Source: Paracentrotus lividus
Lineage: Eukaryota > Echinodermata > Echinoidea > Camarodonta > Echinidae
Assembly: GCA_940671915.1 (NCBI GenBank)
Contig: CALNVZ010003434.1
Coordinates: 13,863,683-13,927,682 of the forward strand
Length of the DNA stretch: 64,000 nucleotides
Direction of reading: 5' to 3'
The translations under genes were made by a program, and so were the position numbers. The notes under the pieces were generated by a model. That model was not told the origin of the DNA. It saw only the letters and a program-made list of their open reading frames with translations, and ran no database searches. The stretch's first letter is position 1. Every line of letters starts with the position of its first letter. Below, piece by piece: positions 27,733 through 38,996 of this stretch.

Positions 27733-28716
27733 GAAAGGTGAAAAAAAGAAGGGAAATAGTGCGTATACACCGAAAAAATGATGATCAAAGTTTATAGTTA
27801 CTCAAACTATACAAAACGGGGCAGTTATTGTTATTACTAACAGTCGTATCAAATAATCCAATCTCATTTCTATAACATCCACTGAAATTTTGACCCTTAC
27901 GTTACGCTCAATTACTAGAGTAGAAATCATGAACAATTATTTATTAAAAGAAGAAAATTGAATGGACCATTTACACTCTTGCGTAAATCACTACTGGTCA
28001 CCAAATATGCATTACAAACTAATTATTCACTGGTCAGATGTTCTGTCCGAGTTATTCATTACAGGATTATTAGATTATGACCACTATTAATCTTTTTATT
28101 TTCTTGCTGCGTATAAATGCCAGATGTTTTTTTTTTGTTCTCTCAATATTCAATACCATAATCTTGTTTTTGTGCTAATGGGGCTAAAAGCACAAATTTA
28201 CTGAAATAATTGAATTTTTACCCGAGAAATATTAATGAAAGGTCAAGAGTACCATATGTCGTGTATGAACTATCCATAACCTCTTACCTATGATTGTAAT
28301 TTTTGATTAACGCAATAGGAAATTAGACCTCACATTAATCAACTTGAATGTGAAAATGATATTGTATAATTACTGACATATGATTTATATACTTTCTGCA
28401 AAGACTTTAGATATGCAGTTATAGGTCTCTTTAATGAAATAATTCACATAACAGTGGATCAAACTGACCATTACTTCTCTATTTAAATGTATAAAAAAAA
28501 AGAATTAATATAAGTCAATTTCATCCTCTGTTAAATTTTTGTGTGATCAAAGACAATATCTTATGTAAAAAGAACCCCTCCCCAATAAACAACAAAACAA
28601 TGAAATTCCTATAAATTCTTGAAACTTTATCTCACATGCAGTTAGCAGATGGACGTTAACGCTTGCAAGTGTTCATCTGAAAATTGTTTCTATCATCGCC
28701 TGAAGTTTATTTGCCT

Positions 28717-28724
28717 TATATATA
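28717..28724 (+). promoter_or_regulatory. Candidate TATA box of peptide gene A
   Basis: TATATATA lies 55 bp before the ATG at 28779, leaving room for a short 5' untranslated region. AT-rich DNA gives such matches by chance. Support comes only from its position before a signal-peptide exon. Confidence 0.35.
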
Positions 28725-28778
28725 GCATTTATGCCAACATTGTTTAATCTGTCATAAGGAAAGAAAAAATATAGGAAA

Positions 28779-31700
28779 ATGAACATCATAATTTTTGTTT
28801 TGGCTGTCTTTGCTGTAAATATTTATTTGGCATCTGGGCGTCCTCCTCTCGGTGTTCTTGAAGCTGAAGGTATGTTCAGTTATGACTTTTTTATTTATTT
28901 ATTTTTTCATCGTAATTTGCTATTCATGCAGTCTTCAGGGAGTTACACTCACTTAGCACTGGTATTGCAACATAGCTCAATTCGTGCCTTTCTAAATATT
29001 TACAAGTCTTTTATATATTGTCCTATTTTATTCATGGCCAGAGATTTTCAGAATTTTTTTGAATATTCCGGAAGAGGAGACTTGTCCCTTTTCATTCATG
29101 AGATCAATAAGTACTCAGACAGGGGCACTTTTTTTTAAACAAAGGGGGTGACAAATGAACAAAGACCCCTAAAAACGAAATCTTAAGAGGTTGGGATTAT
29201 AAGTGAATATAATTATTAAGGAGGAGTAAAATTTCTCCGCCAAATGTTTCAATGTTTCCATTATTCTTGTGGCAAATCAAAAATAATCATAAGGAACCAT
29301 CACAAAGGCTAAATGAAAGAAACAACACGCACATAAGACAAAATTCTAACACGCCGTTGCTAAGGAGGATGGGTGGCAAAATCAGAGGTCGTGTGCGAGG
29401 TCGCATAGCGACCGAGCAGAAAAAAATTGGGGTTTTGGAGTAAAAAAGAGACATTTTTGAGTTTTGAGAGCGCTATTTTAACCAATAACACAATTATCTA
29501 GTGCATTTTTTTCATTTCTTTTTCTTGAAAACTGGGGGGGGGGGGGATGTTTGTACAGGCCATCCCCCCTCCTCAAAATCTGGTGGGGGGATGTATCCCC
29601 CCATCCCCCCGGGATTTACGCCCGTGATGTCTACACAGATTCATATGAACGAATTCCAGTTTTAAAATGTTGAATTATGCGAGCGCGAATAATCTCACAT
29701 TAAATCGTTTCTGTAATACGGGACTAAAATTTCCTTGGCAACGATATAAATAATTTTATCTTCTTCGGATGTTCCGCCTTTTGTATTTCACTGTAGTGCT
29801 ACCTCTTTGGTCATTTTTAATAATAATGTCAGCAGTTTTCATAAAAATATGACTCCTCCTTAATAATTTTATTCACTAATAATCCCCACCACTTAAAATA
29901 TCATTTTTAGGGGTCTTTGTTCATTTGACACCCCTTTGATTGAAAAAGTGCCCCTGTCTGAGTATTTATTGATCACAGGAATGAAAAGGGATAAGTCTCC
30001 TCTTTCAGAATATACAAAAATTTTCCGAAAACCTCTGGCCATGAATGAAATATGACAATATGTGATGCGTCACGTCGAAATGAGAGACTAGTCGCGATTT
30101 TTGAAATCCATTTTATTTGATATTATTGATCCCTGATTCATTTCCTTGAATTTGATATATAACCCGACTGTAAAGAGTAAATAGAAGTGGAGATATTAGC
30201 CTCTGAACGCGAGGAGAATTGTGCTCTTGGAAATCAAAATCAAGAGAAAAACGTCTGCGAAGTTGACTTCTGTTTGACTCCGCGCCAGAAAAAAAGAACA
30301 TTTTGTCACCGCTCTACTCACCGAAATGCCCTAGCAACCACTTGTTACAAAGGTGAAACGATTGACCAATGAGGAGGCTGCATTCAGGTATACAGAGAAC
30401 AATACTCGTCCGTCACGCATGATCGAGGCAAGCGCAGCAAGCGGAAACAACGGCGATGTTGTCTAAATAACATTCAATCTTCTCCAAAAAAAAGAAGCTG
30501 AATTTGGTTAGTTATTTTATATCTTCGTCAAATAAATAAAAACGTCATGCTCTTTCTAATTGTTTAGAAAAAGTCCGCTCTTTTAAGAAAAGTGTTTACC
30601 AATCCTGGCGCTAAATTAGTTAGAAACAAAACTATTTAAAAACCTTTTTGCGTGCGTTCTTTGAACGTCAATCGCGTATACTCTTCTTACTCTAATAAAG
30701 CGAGTCTTTTGATCTGAACTCTGTTGGAAATTTTGAACATAATAATGGTCTATGGACTAAATTATTCTTGTACAGGGCTTATGCATTTTGTTTATATTCT
30801 TTGAAAAGTATATGATAGAGATAAGCCTCCAAAAATGTTTAATAAATTATTTTGCGCCTCACGAATGTATTTAGAATTTCTCTGATCATGTTTTATGAGT
30901 GGCTAGGTTAGCTTAAGACAATGAAAATAAAAACGTAAATGATTAGTAGTTCCCGAAAAGTGAGATACCAGCCGCAGTTATAAACTAGATTCATTTGATT
31001 TGCCACTCCCCCCCCTTAGCTCATTGGTTTCACATAATGCAATATCAACCAATTTTAAAACCATACTTTTTTTTCAATTTTAAAATTAGCATCTCTTACG
31101 CGTCTTAAGACTTTACCAAATACTTGTATCAGAAGTATTATCACGTCACCTCTTTTTATGCTCTATGTTTCCCTGATGGAACCAAATTTTTTATAGGGAG
31201 GTTTAATTTCCCATCAGGACAACAGATATCGCAGCCCCTAAAATAAGATGCTGAAATTAACATTCATTTGGATCCAGATAGCTAAGTCAAGCAATAAGAA
31301 GCTTTCCCCACATAACCCCCCCCCCTCTCCCCCACCCGATTGTTAGATTTGACATTCGTTTGCGTGCTCCGCTATCCCGGATGAAACAGCTTTATTCACA
31401 GCAGGTTGTGGCATCGCACGCAAATTTCTGAGTGCAGCTAAAGAGAGTTTAGTTCGCTTATTCGCCTCACAAAAACGAAACAAAAAGCCAGTTGAAATCA
31501 CACATCACATGACCGTGAACGTCCAATAAACAAAGCCATGTGTTGCTAAGGGCGGAGCTACACGGAGAGGGGAAATGAGCGTGGACGTACGTGCGCTTGT
31601 ATGTCCGAAAAAAAAAAATTATGACCGAAAAAAACACTCGCCGAAAAACTGCTTTTTTACCACTTTCCCGTTATCATTTTCACTCATTTTTTTTACAGAG

Positions 31701-32012
31701 CAAAGATGAAGCATGGTAGAACCAGAAAATTAAAAAAAAAAAAAAAAAATTTCCTCAAAATTTTGAGTTTTTTATTAGTTTGTCGATTTACTCGGATCTT
31801 TGATCTGCGACTTCTCTCTCATTTCGACAAGACGTATCACATATATGAAAGACTTGAAAATATGAAGAAAAAGAAATGCACGCATCTATGTTGCAATACC
31901 AGTGCTAAGTGAGTGTAAATATATCACGATTCGCTTTGTTCTTCAAGTTCTACTACTCCTACTACTATACTGATCCTGCTACTTCTATACTACTAACACT
32001 ACTATTGCCACC

Positions 32013-32046
<34 letters not shown>

Positions 32047-33841
32047 TACTTCTATCGTTTATAACTGTAAAGTCTAACAAAGGAATACTGAAAAAAAAGT
32101 TGATGTGATTGCATTTTCTTGTACAGGCAATCATGGTATAACAGAAGAGTTTGCAGTTGGCGAGGAGGTCAGTGAAAGTGAAGGTATATGGTCATTCATC
32201 ATTTTTACAGCATATTTTTAAAAGGGAAATTGTCATTATTGGTCTACACCCAATTTGACTAATGCCTGTTTGATCCCATCCCACTCGGTCTAATGCCATT
32301 TCATTTAACCAGTTCAATACCACTGCGCCTATTTATAATTTTTTCTTATTAAAATTTCGCCTAATGTCCATTTCGTCTAATGTCCACTTCCAGTATCAAG
32401 CTGGTAATAGACCAATTATTCATTTAGACTATTTGGCTATTAGACGAATTGGCAATTAGACCAAGTGAGAATCAGACTAATTGTGTATAAGCCCAAGGAG
32501 AACATAGACCAAATTGTTAGTAGACTTAATGGGTTTATAGACAAACAAACCGCTGTTAGACCAAGTGGACCAAGTGTACTTCAACTTGTATTTTAAAGCC
32601 GGTGAAAAGTTGATCATATTGATTAGTCAATTATATACTTTCGAATATTAAAAAGCAGTAATGTGATTGAAATATCTTTAACAGACATTCTTGGCGTTCT
32701 TTAGAGAAGAGTTTCGGTATAAATTTTGAAGGTAAGTAAAAATCAAAGTATATCTAGTAAATGTCTTTGAAACCAGAGGCGTCGATCCACTATTAGATGG
32801 GGGGGGGGGGGGGAGATCGATGACCAAGCAAAGATGAACAGCAACGGTGTATATATATATATAATATATTATATATATATATATATAATAATTATATATA
32901 TATAATATATATATATATAGTAAAAACGGGCCCCTTGAATAACGTGCTATGCAGTGAACCATCTTTTATTTAGTATAGGCGAAATGAATGAGACAGATGA
33001 CTCGAAACGTAGCTCTCAAATTCCTTTATTTCACAAGCTTTCGGCCGACATGGCCTTCGTCAGGCTACAAAATAAGACGAAACAAAATTTGACAAAACAT
33101 GAGTGGTATGACAGGCAAAATGTTATATGAACAAAATTTAACAGATATTTGTTTTTTATATAATCTGTCAAGATTAAATGATAAGGTATATAATATATAA
33201 TATTGTGATACAATTCACTGTAAAACTATATGGAGAGGGAGAGAGAGAGAGAGGGGAGAGAAAGGAGAAGGCGGGGAGGGTGAGAGAGAGAGAGAGAGAG
33301 AGAGAAAGAAAGAAAAGTGGCAAGAGTAACAATGAGAGGGAAAGATCGAGATACGAGCATGTGTTATGTACAGTAATAGCATATATAATGTCATACTCTC
33401 TCTTTTCTCTCTTTTCGGGTATGACATTATATATGCTATTACTGTACATACACATGCTCGTATCTCGATCTTTCCCTCTCATTGTTACTCTTGCCACTTT
33501 CTTTTCTTTCTCTTCTCTCTCTCTCTCTCTCACCCTCCCCGCCTCTCCTCTTCCTCTTCCCTCTCTCTCTCTCTCTCTCTCCCTCTCCATATAGTTTTAC
33601 AGTGAATTGTATCACATATTATATATTATATACCTTATCATTTAATCTTGACAGATTATATAAAAAACAAATATCTGTTAAATTTTGTTCATATAACAGA
33701 TTTTGCCTGTCAACCACTCATGTTTTTGTCAAATTTTGTTTCGTCTTATTTTGTAGCCTGACGAAGGCCATGTCGGCCGAAAGCTTGTGAAATAAAGGAA
33801 TTTGAGAGCTACGTTTCGAGTCATCTGTCTCATTCATTTCG

Positions 33842-33879
<38 letters not shown>

Positions 33880-36800
33880 GCATCTAAGGAAGAAAGAAAA
33901 CATTTTGAGGTAGAGGACTGAGATATTTGTGCATTGTAGTTCCTATTTACTATCAGCGAGCGCGAAGCGCGAGCCGAAAATTTTAAGCTGAAATTGAATA
34001 TAATGTGTGCATTAAAGGTCCTGTATAGGATCTGCGAGCGCGAAAAAATCAAAACAGAACAAAAACACACAGTAGAGGCGGCGTAACGGATTTGAAAGTG
34101 GGGTCTCGATGGAAAAAATGGCACTTTTCTATAAAAAAGGGACACTTTAGTTCAGAGGCATATGTAAACCTAAAAGGAAATTAATTCGAAGAGGGAGGGG
34201 TACGAAGAAAATTTGTCTTAGAATGTATTATGCTTTTAAGAATCATAATGACTGCCTTGATTCCTGTGAAAAAAAAGTAATGCGAGCGCGAAGCGCGAGC
34301 CCTTGGAGATTATAAATCCTATTTAGTATCTGCGAGAGCGAAGCGCGAGCAGAAAATAATTTAGTATCCATTTAGAAGATACATTTTACATGCTTTATTA
34401 AAAAACAGTGATAGGAAACGGATTCACAATTTTTGCTATGAAAATTTTGTGGGCTGCAGGCCCCAATTAAGCCCCCACCAACCTAGCCCACACATAACTT
34501 TTGATTGTCAACAACACCCTTTCCTAAGGTTTGTCCAAAGACGAAGAGGGGTGTATTGGGTTTTGACACGACGGTGTATCAATCAGATACATTGGATCCA
34601 ACCGTTTTATACTTAGGTTACTGTTTGTTACTTAGTGCGAGGTCGCATAGCGACCGAGCAGAAAAATTTGGGGTTTTGGAGTAAAAAAGAGACATTTTTG
34701 AGTTTTGAGAGCGCTATTTTAACCAATAACACAATTATCTAGTGCATTTTTTTTCATTTTTTTCTTGAATACTGGGGGGGGGGGGATGTTTGTACAGGCC
34801 ATCCCCCCTCCTCAAAATCTGGTGGGGGAGATGTATCCCCCCATCCCCCCGGGATTTACGCCCGTGATGTCTACACAGATTCATATGAACGAATTCCAGT
34901 TTTAAAATGTTGAATTATGCGAGCGCGAAGCGCGAGCTGAAAATTTTCTCAATATTAGTGACCTAAAACGGGGTATTTGAAGCCTTCTCTGCTCTGCGAA
35001 GGAAGGGGCTTTGACTTGAAAAGAGAGACCATCTTATATACACCCATTCATATAGTCTATACATGTCTATACATAAATATGGTCATATGGCAGTATTATG
35101 CGAGCGCGAAGCGCGAGCTGAAAATTTTCACAATAATGTTAAACCGAAACATGGTGTTTGTTGTAACCTTAATATGAAAGCGCAAAATCGGGGAGGGGAT
35201 TTTACCTTTTGATTAGAGGCGGAGCATCATGACATAAAGTCAATATACACACACATGCAAATCGACGAATTTTAGTTAGGGCTAGAGGCCTATTGTGCGA
35301 GCGCGAAGCGCGAGCTGAAAATTTTCTCAATAATAGTGACCTTAAACGGCTCATCTGCTTATGTGAGCGTGAAACGAGGGAAGGGGCTGTATAACTAAAA
35401 TAGAGACATATCTATACATTTCATCAAAATGATCTCCCTATATGGTCAAACACGACCCGGCGGAAATATTCACAATAATAGTAAACTAAAACACGTTATT
35501 TATGAATATGTAAGCTGAAATAGGGGAGGGGTCTTTAGCTGCTGATTAAAAGCGGACCATCATGACGTAATGTCAGTACACATGTATACAAACATGGACG
35601 GATTCAGTTAGTGATGGGCCTAATTTGCGAGCGCGATGCCCGAGCTGAAAATTTTCTCAATAATAATTATATTTAGTAACCTGAAACAGAATATTTGTAC
35701 TCCATATTCATACTGAAACAGAATATTTGTGGAATTTTGGGAGCGCAAAACTGAGAGGGGGCTTTTACTGGTGCTTAAAACAGACCATCATGACGTAATG
35801 CCAATATATTTGTCCTTAGAATCAATGAATCCCAGCCAGACCTATGTTATATAACATATCTATAAAAATATAAGTAATATGTTGAGATTTTCATGAGTTA
35901 TTATTTAAGTTAACTTGACCACCAGGGCGCTTAGAAACACTAGTATGAAGCGCTATATAAATACAATTATTATTAATAATTTGTTCAGAAAAAAAATTTC
36001 TGATCAAATTATCCAGACATTTTTCATGGTATGCTGTGCTTTACAGATATTCCTGTTAAAAATTGTTAAAAATTGACAACATTTGAGTGATTGTACCATT
36101 CTTTAGCCATTTTTGCATTGTATATTTTTTCTCACCTTGGGAATTATGGGGGGGGGGGGCAAATGATATCTTTGCCCCCCCCCCCGAAAGTTGCCCCCCC
36201 CCATGATCGACGCCTCTGTTTGGAATATTCTCTTTATATGATTTTACCTAGTTGATAACTACATTGATCGGAGTGCTTTAAAACTGTTTTCTTAAAAAAA
36301 AAAGCAAACAAACAAACATGAAAAAGAGGGAAATTGTGCAAGTAATATTTTGTATCAAATATTATATTGGCACAATGCCCCCTCCCATGACGTGACTGAA
36401 GACTTCGTAGTTGCCAAGGAGATCAGTGAAAATGAAGGTTAGCTTATGTTTAGTCCTCTTTTTTGGAATATATTTTAATTAGACCAGTTTACTAAAATAT
36501 TCATATTTTATGCATACTTTTAAAACAAAGGTTGTTCTTGACAACCTGAAAGCTTGCCTGAAGCTTGCCTGACAGAGCGACAACTAATGTATGCAAACTG
36601 ACTTCCCTGTATTGTAGTTCATTCTTTTATTACAGGTTGTTTGAATACCTTGTTCCTATGTCGCCAAGAAAGAAACGTGGATAAATTATAATATCTTAGT
36701 AAACTGATCTATTAATGCATATGTACTTCAACATGAACTTTAAAGAGAAATAGGTAATACTTTTGATAATATTTAGTCTATTATATACTTTCGAATACTA

Positions 36801-37580
36801 CAAAAACCGATGATGTTATTGAAATATCTTTAACAGACATCCGTGGAGTAATTATCACTAGTACAAAATTATTAATTTGTACTAGTTATGAAAGTAAGTG
36901 AAAATCAAGGTATGTTCAATTCTTGTCTTTGGAATAATCTCTTTTTATATTTTGACCTAGTTGATAAATACATTAATCGGAACGTTCTTAAAAAAAATGT
37001 TTTCATGTAAAAAAATAATGATGTGGCACAGTAATCTATTAAATAATCAAAATGTAGTCCAGCGAACTGTTGAAAATATTCGACATGTTTTTGAAAAGGG
37101 AAATTGCACAAGTAATATTGGCACTTGCCCTCTCCTTTAAAAGAAATGCCCCCGCCCCCCAAAAAATCAATGCTGAAATTCTGAATAATATTAGATTTTT
37201 CTCCCCCAATATTGCCCAAAGCTGAGATTTCTAAATTTCTATTACAATCAGGCAAATGAATAACTCCATTAATTTAACATGGGCTTTCAACCGAGTAGGG
37301 CTGCGTGATATTGTACATGTCCAACAACATGACTATGACAAAATGTGTTAGAGGCTGCAGCCCCCGCCCCTCCTCCTCGGTCACTTAGATCGGGAAAAAA
37401 GAAAGGCCATTACAATATTTTGAGGAAAATTATTTCAGTGAAAGCATATTGTTATGATATAGACCATGCTAAAAATATTTGCAAGTGTATTATGTCTGAT
37501 AAAGAAATATATATATAAAAAAAAAAAAATCAAATTCTTGTTTTGGTTGTTGTTTTATCCTATAGAATGATCTGTTCCTC
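28779..37580 (+). CDS. Putative secreted-peptide gene A (signal exon plus acidic mini-exon)
   Basis: I do not recognise this gene. Exon 1 (28779-28869) starts MNIIIFVLAVFAVNIYLASG, a clear signal peptide, then RPPLGVLEAE, and ends in phase 1 at AAG|GTATGT. Exon 2 (32127-32183, 57 nt, phase 1-1) encodes acidic residues (GITEEFAVGEEVSESE). A third exon at 32685 gives six residues and a stop (55 aa in all). Skipping it could lead to a terminal exon at 37566, which gives a stop after one residue, the same design as gene B. A second exon 2 / exon 3 block lies at 36386-36900, but its exon 2 has lost the AG acceptor. The shared acidic module (compare SEDFTVGNKEV in gene B) ties the genes together. 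Intron 1 holds nested elements. The model is from splice logic only. A secreted antimicrobial or neuropeptide precursor is a guess. Confidence 0.5.
29393..29691. repeat. Dispersed repeat, near-identical to 34635-34930
   Basis: About 297 bp, from GTGCGAGGTCGCATAGCGAC to GAATTATGCGAGCGCG, recurs 5.2 kb downstream with only a few differences, mainly in A- and G-run lengths. It occupies the loop of the foldback element around it. Such high similarity means recent copying. Confidence 0.85.
30062..31840. mobile_element. 1.8 kb TIR element nested in the foldback
   Basis: It starts GTGATGCGTCACGTCGAAAT and ends with the imperfect complement (GACGTATCAC at 31831-31840), with inverted repeats of about 36 bp. 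Its borders are defined independently, because the host foldback arm is continuous when it is left out. An AT-only target (ATAT) flanks both sides. No transposase-like frame is seen. Confidence 0.75.
32240..32583. repeat. Imperfect 'TTAGACNAANTGG' repeat block
   Basis: Short units such as TTAGACGAATTGG, TTAGACCAAGTGA and their complements (GTCTAATGCCATT, GTCTAATGTCCA) recur about a dozen times, first in one orientation and then in the other. The block lies between exons 2 and 3 of gene A. Confidence 0.6.
32846..32920. repeat. (TA)n microsatellite
   Basis: A TA tract borders the palindrome at 32974. A second TA tract at 33844-33877 borders its other end. Confidence 0.9.
32974..33845. mobile_element. 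872 bp near-perfect palindrome
   Basis: The left end (ATAGGCGAAATGAATGAGAC) and right end (GTCTCATTCATTTCGCCTAT) are exact complements. The arms of about 420 bp stay highly similar to a spacer of roughly 25 nt near 33398-33420. Each arm carries a GA or CT tract and the sequence CTGACGAAGGCCATGTCGG or its complement. It sits between two TA microsatellites inside the 3.4 kb insertion. Confidence 0.85.
33957..35660. repeat. GCGAGCGCGAAGCGCGAGC repeat family
   Basis: The GC-rich motif, usually followed by TGAAAATTTTCTCAATAAT, recurs at about 33957, 34282, 34331, 34919, 35100, 35297 and 35628, with more degenerate forms between. The last four are spaced about 180-330 bp apart, and their intervening sequence is also similar (GACCATCATGACGTAATGTC). 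This indicates a long-period tandem array. Confidence 0.75.
34635..34930. repeat. Second copy of the 29393-29691 repeat
   Basis: The match runs from GTGCGAGGTCGCATAGCGAC through GGGATTTACGCCCGTGATGT to GAATTATGCGAGCGCG. In this copy it runs straight into the GCGAGCGCG array, so the array is probably the source and the 29 kb copy the derivative. Confidence 0.8.
36386..36900 (+). pseudogene. Duplicated, decayed exon 2-exon 3 block of gene A
   Basis: 36386-36437 encodes HDVTEDFVVAKEISENE, clearly a copy of the acidic exon, but no AG acceptor lies at its 5' border and the donor is the weak GTTAGC. About 400 bp later, TATCTTTAACAG|ACATCCGTGG (36837) matches exon 3 of the first block and its lead-in. 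Here the frame stays open for 21 codons. The two blocks are about 4.2 kb apart, of which 3.4 kb is the later insertion. Confidence 0.55.
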
Positions 37581-37796
37581 TCATCGCATCTCATGGATGG
37601 TGTAGTGTCGTCACATCTCAGCATTCAAACAAAAGAATAATTGTGAAAAACAAGAACATATTTTTTCGCAATTTTATATGTGAATTAAATTTGTATCCGG
37701 ATATAAATAGTAGTATGATTCAAAATAATAAAAAAAGACAGCTTTAAAAGGTATAACTATTGCCACACATTTAGTACGAAACTATATCCATTTTAC

Positions 37797-37802
37797 AATA
37801 AA
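37797..37802 (+). promoter_or_regulatory. Candidate poly(A) signal of gene A
   Basis: AATAAA lies about 230 nt after the candidate terminal exon acceptor at 37566. Others nearby (37724) are equally good. Confidence 0.3.
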
Positions 37803-38518
37803 AAAAATCTGTTTACGAGTGATGACAAGATCTCTAGAAGTGACGTTTTTTTAAAACAAATGTTTATTTTGTGTTTTAGGGTAGTGTTTGAGGTATTTTG
37901 TATTTTGATTAGAGTTTGGAAATATAGTGCGTTAAGCCCAGGACATAGTTAGAAATACGACTAATGCGTGAAATTTAGCGTCCGTTTAACTAATATCTCT
38001 TATAAACTAAATAAATGTACAAATGTTGAAGTTCGTCATTTTCTCTTCGATGCTTGTGCTCGAAGATTTGGGCTTGTACAGTGTCTATAATTTTCCTATA
38101 GTATCTAAGCCATGTATAACTTTTTCATATTATTTTCAACGATAAATGAGAAAAAAAATATGCTGTAGGCCTATGCTAAAACGGATATATTACGCGTTTT
38201 ATCTTTTGATCTATTTGTTTTTGAATTGGGCTCATTCATATTACGGAATTTGTTTATCTCTGGCAATATTATTCGTAACGCTATATGTTTATCAGGTATT
38301 AAACAATTGATTATGAATGTGACATAAATAAGAGAATAATTGTTCTTTATTGTTTGTCTTATACTTCCTGATAATGGTAAAATACAAAGAAGTAACCTCC
38401 ACAGATAGTCTCAGACAAGAGGGAAAGAGGACAGAAAGATAAAGAGGAAGAAATTTAAAGGAAGAAATAAAAATTATATGTGTGATAAAGGCAGTGCAGA
38501 AAATGGAAGGATACGAGA

Positions 38519-38556
38519 GAGAGGAGAGGGAGAGAGAGAGAGAGAGAGAGAGAGAA
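38519..38556. repeat. (GA)n microsatellite
   Basis: An AG run about 80 bp before the AGT trinucleotide array. Confidence 0.85.
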
Positions 38557-38635
38557 GGAGAGAGAAGGGGGTAGAGAGCAAAAATAGGGAGCAAAAAGAA
38601 GAGAGTGTAGGTCAGATGTGTGGAGTATGTGGTGT

Positions 38636-38640
38636 ATGTA

Positions 38641-38671
<31 letters not shown>

Positions 38672-38854
38672 GAGTAGTACTGTAGTATTTTTAGTATTTG
38701 TAGTAGTAGCAGTAGTAGCAGTAGCAGTAGCAGCAGTAGCAGAAGTAGTAGTAGTAGAAGTAGTAGTAGTAGTAGAATAAATAGTAAGTATAGTAGTAGT
38801 AGTAGTAGTAGTAGTAGTAAGTAGTAGTAGTAGTAGAAGTAGTGTTAAAGTAGT

Positions 38855-38895
<41 letters not shown>

Positions 38896-38945
38896 CAGTA
38901 GTAGAGTAGTAGTAGGAGTAGTTGTAGTAGTAGTAGTAGAGTAGT
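38636..38945. repeat. About 310 bp AGT/AGC trinucleotide array
   Basis: This is a long imperfect (AGT)n tract with AGC and AGA variants, including a pure (AGC)n stretch near 38859-38880. The poly-Thr/poly-Leu and poly-Val/Ser open frames on the two strands are repeat artefacts. It lies 50 bp before the duplicated promoter block of gene B. Confidence 0.9.
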
Positions 38946-38996
38946 AGAGGAAACAATTCTCCGAGCGATGGCAAATGATAATTCGTATTTGAGAGG

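Larger units (their letters stand above)
24236..28700. other. BRAP 3' region and intergenic DNA
   Basis: Apart from the terminal-exon copies, the hairpin at 25871-26010, the tRNA-like block at 26598 and the GA tract at 27590, I see no coding sequence. An AATAAA at 27210-27215 could end a long BRAP 3' untranslated region, but nearer non-canonical signals are equally possible. Confidence 0.5.
28943..31919. mobile_element. Foldback element in intron 1 of gene A, split by a nested insertion
   Basis: The ends are TTACACTCACTTAGCACTGG (28943) and its complement near 31900-31919. The left arm (about 28943-29235) matches the complement of a right arm made of 31919-31841 plus 30061-29850. The two halves of the right arm are separated by another element at 30062-31840. 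The arm match is strong, including 'CTCAGACAGGGGCACTTTTT' and 'ACAAAGACCCCTAAAAA'. Confidence 0.75.
32774..36218. mobile_element. 3.4 kb insertion with CAGAGGCGTCGATC inverted ends
   Basis: The left end CAGAGGCGTCGATC (32774-32787) is exactly complementary to the right end (36205-36218). The flanks TTTGAAAC and TTTGGAAT resemble a decayed 8 bp target duplication, which with the CAGAGG ends suggests a hAT-type element. Skipping it restores alignment with the sister block near 36920-36990 ('GTCTTTGGAATAATCTC'). It carries G-runs inside each end, a nested palindrome and the GCGAGCGCG repeats. No transposase is seen. Confidence 0.7.
37816..38996. other. Intergenic DNA between genes A and B
   Basis: No coding sequence is recognised. 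The stretch is AT-rich up to the GA tract at 38519 and the long AGT array at 38636-38945. Confidence 0.5.
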
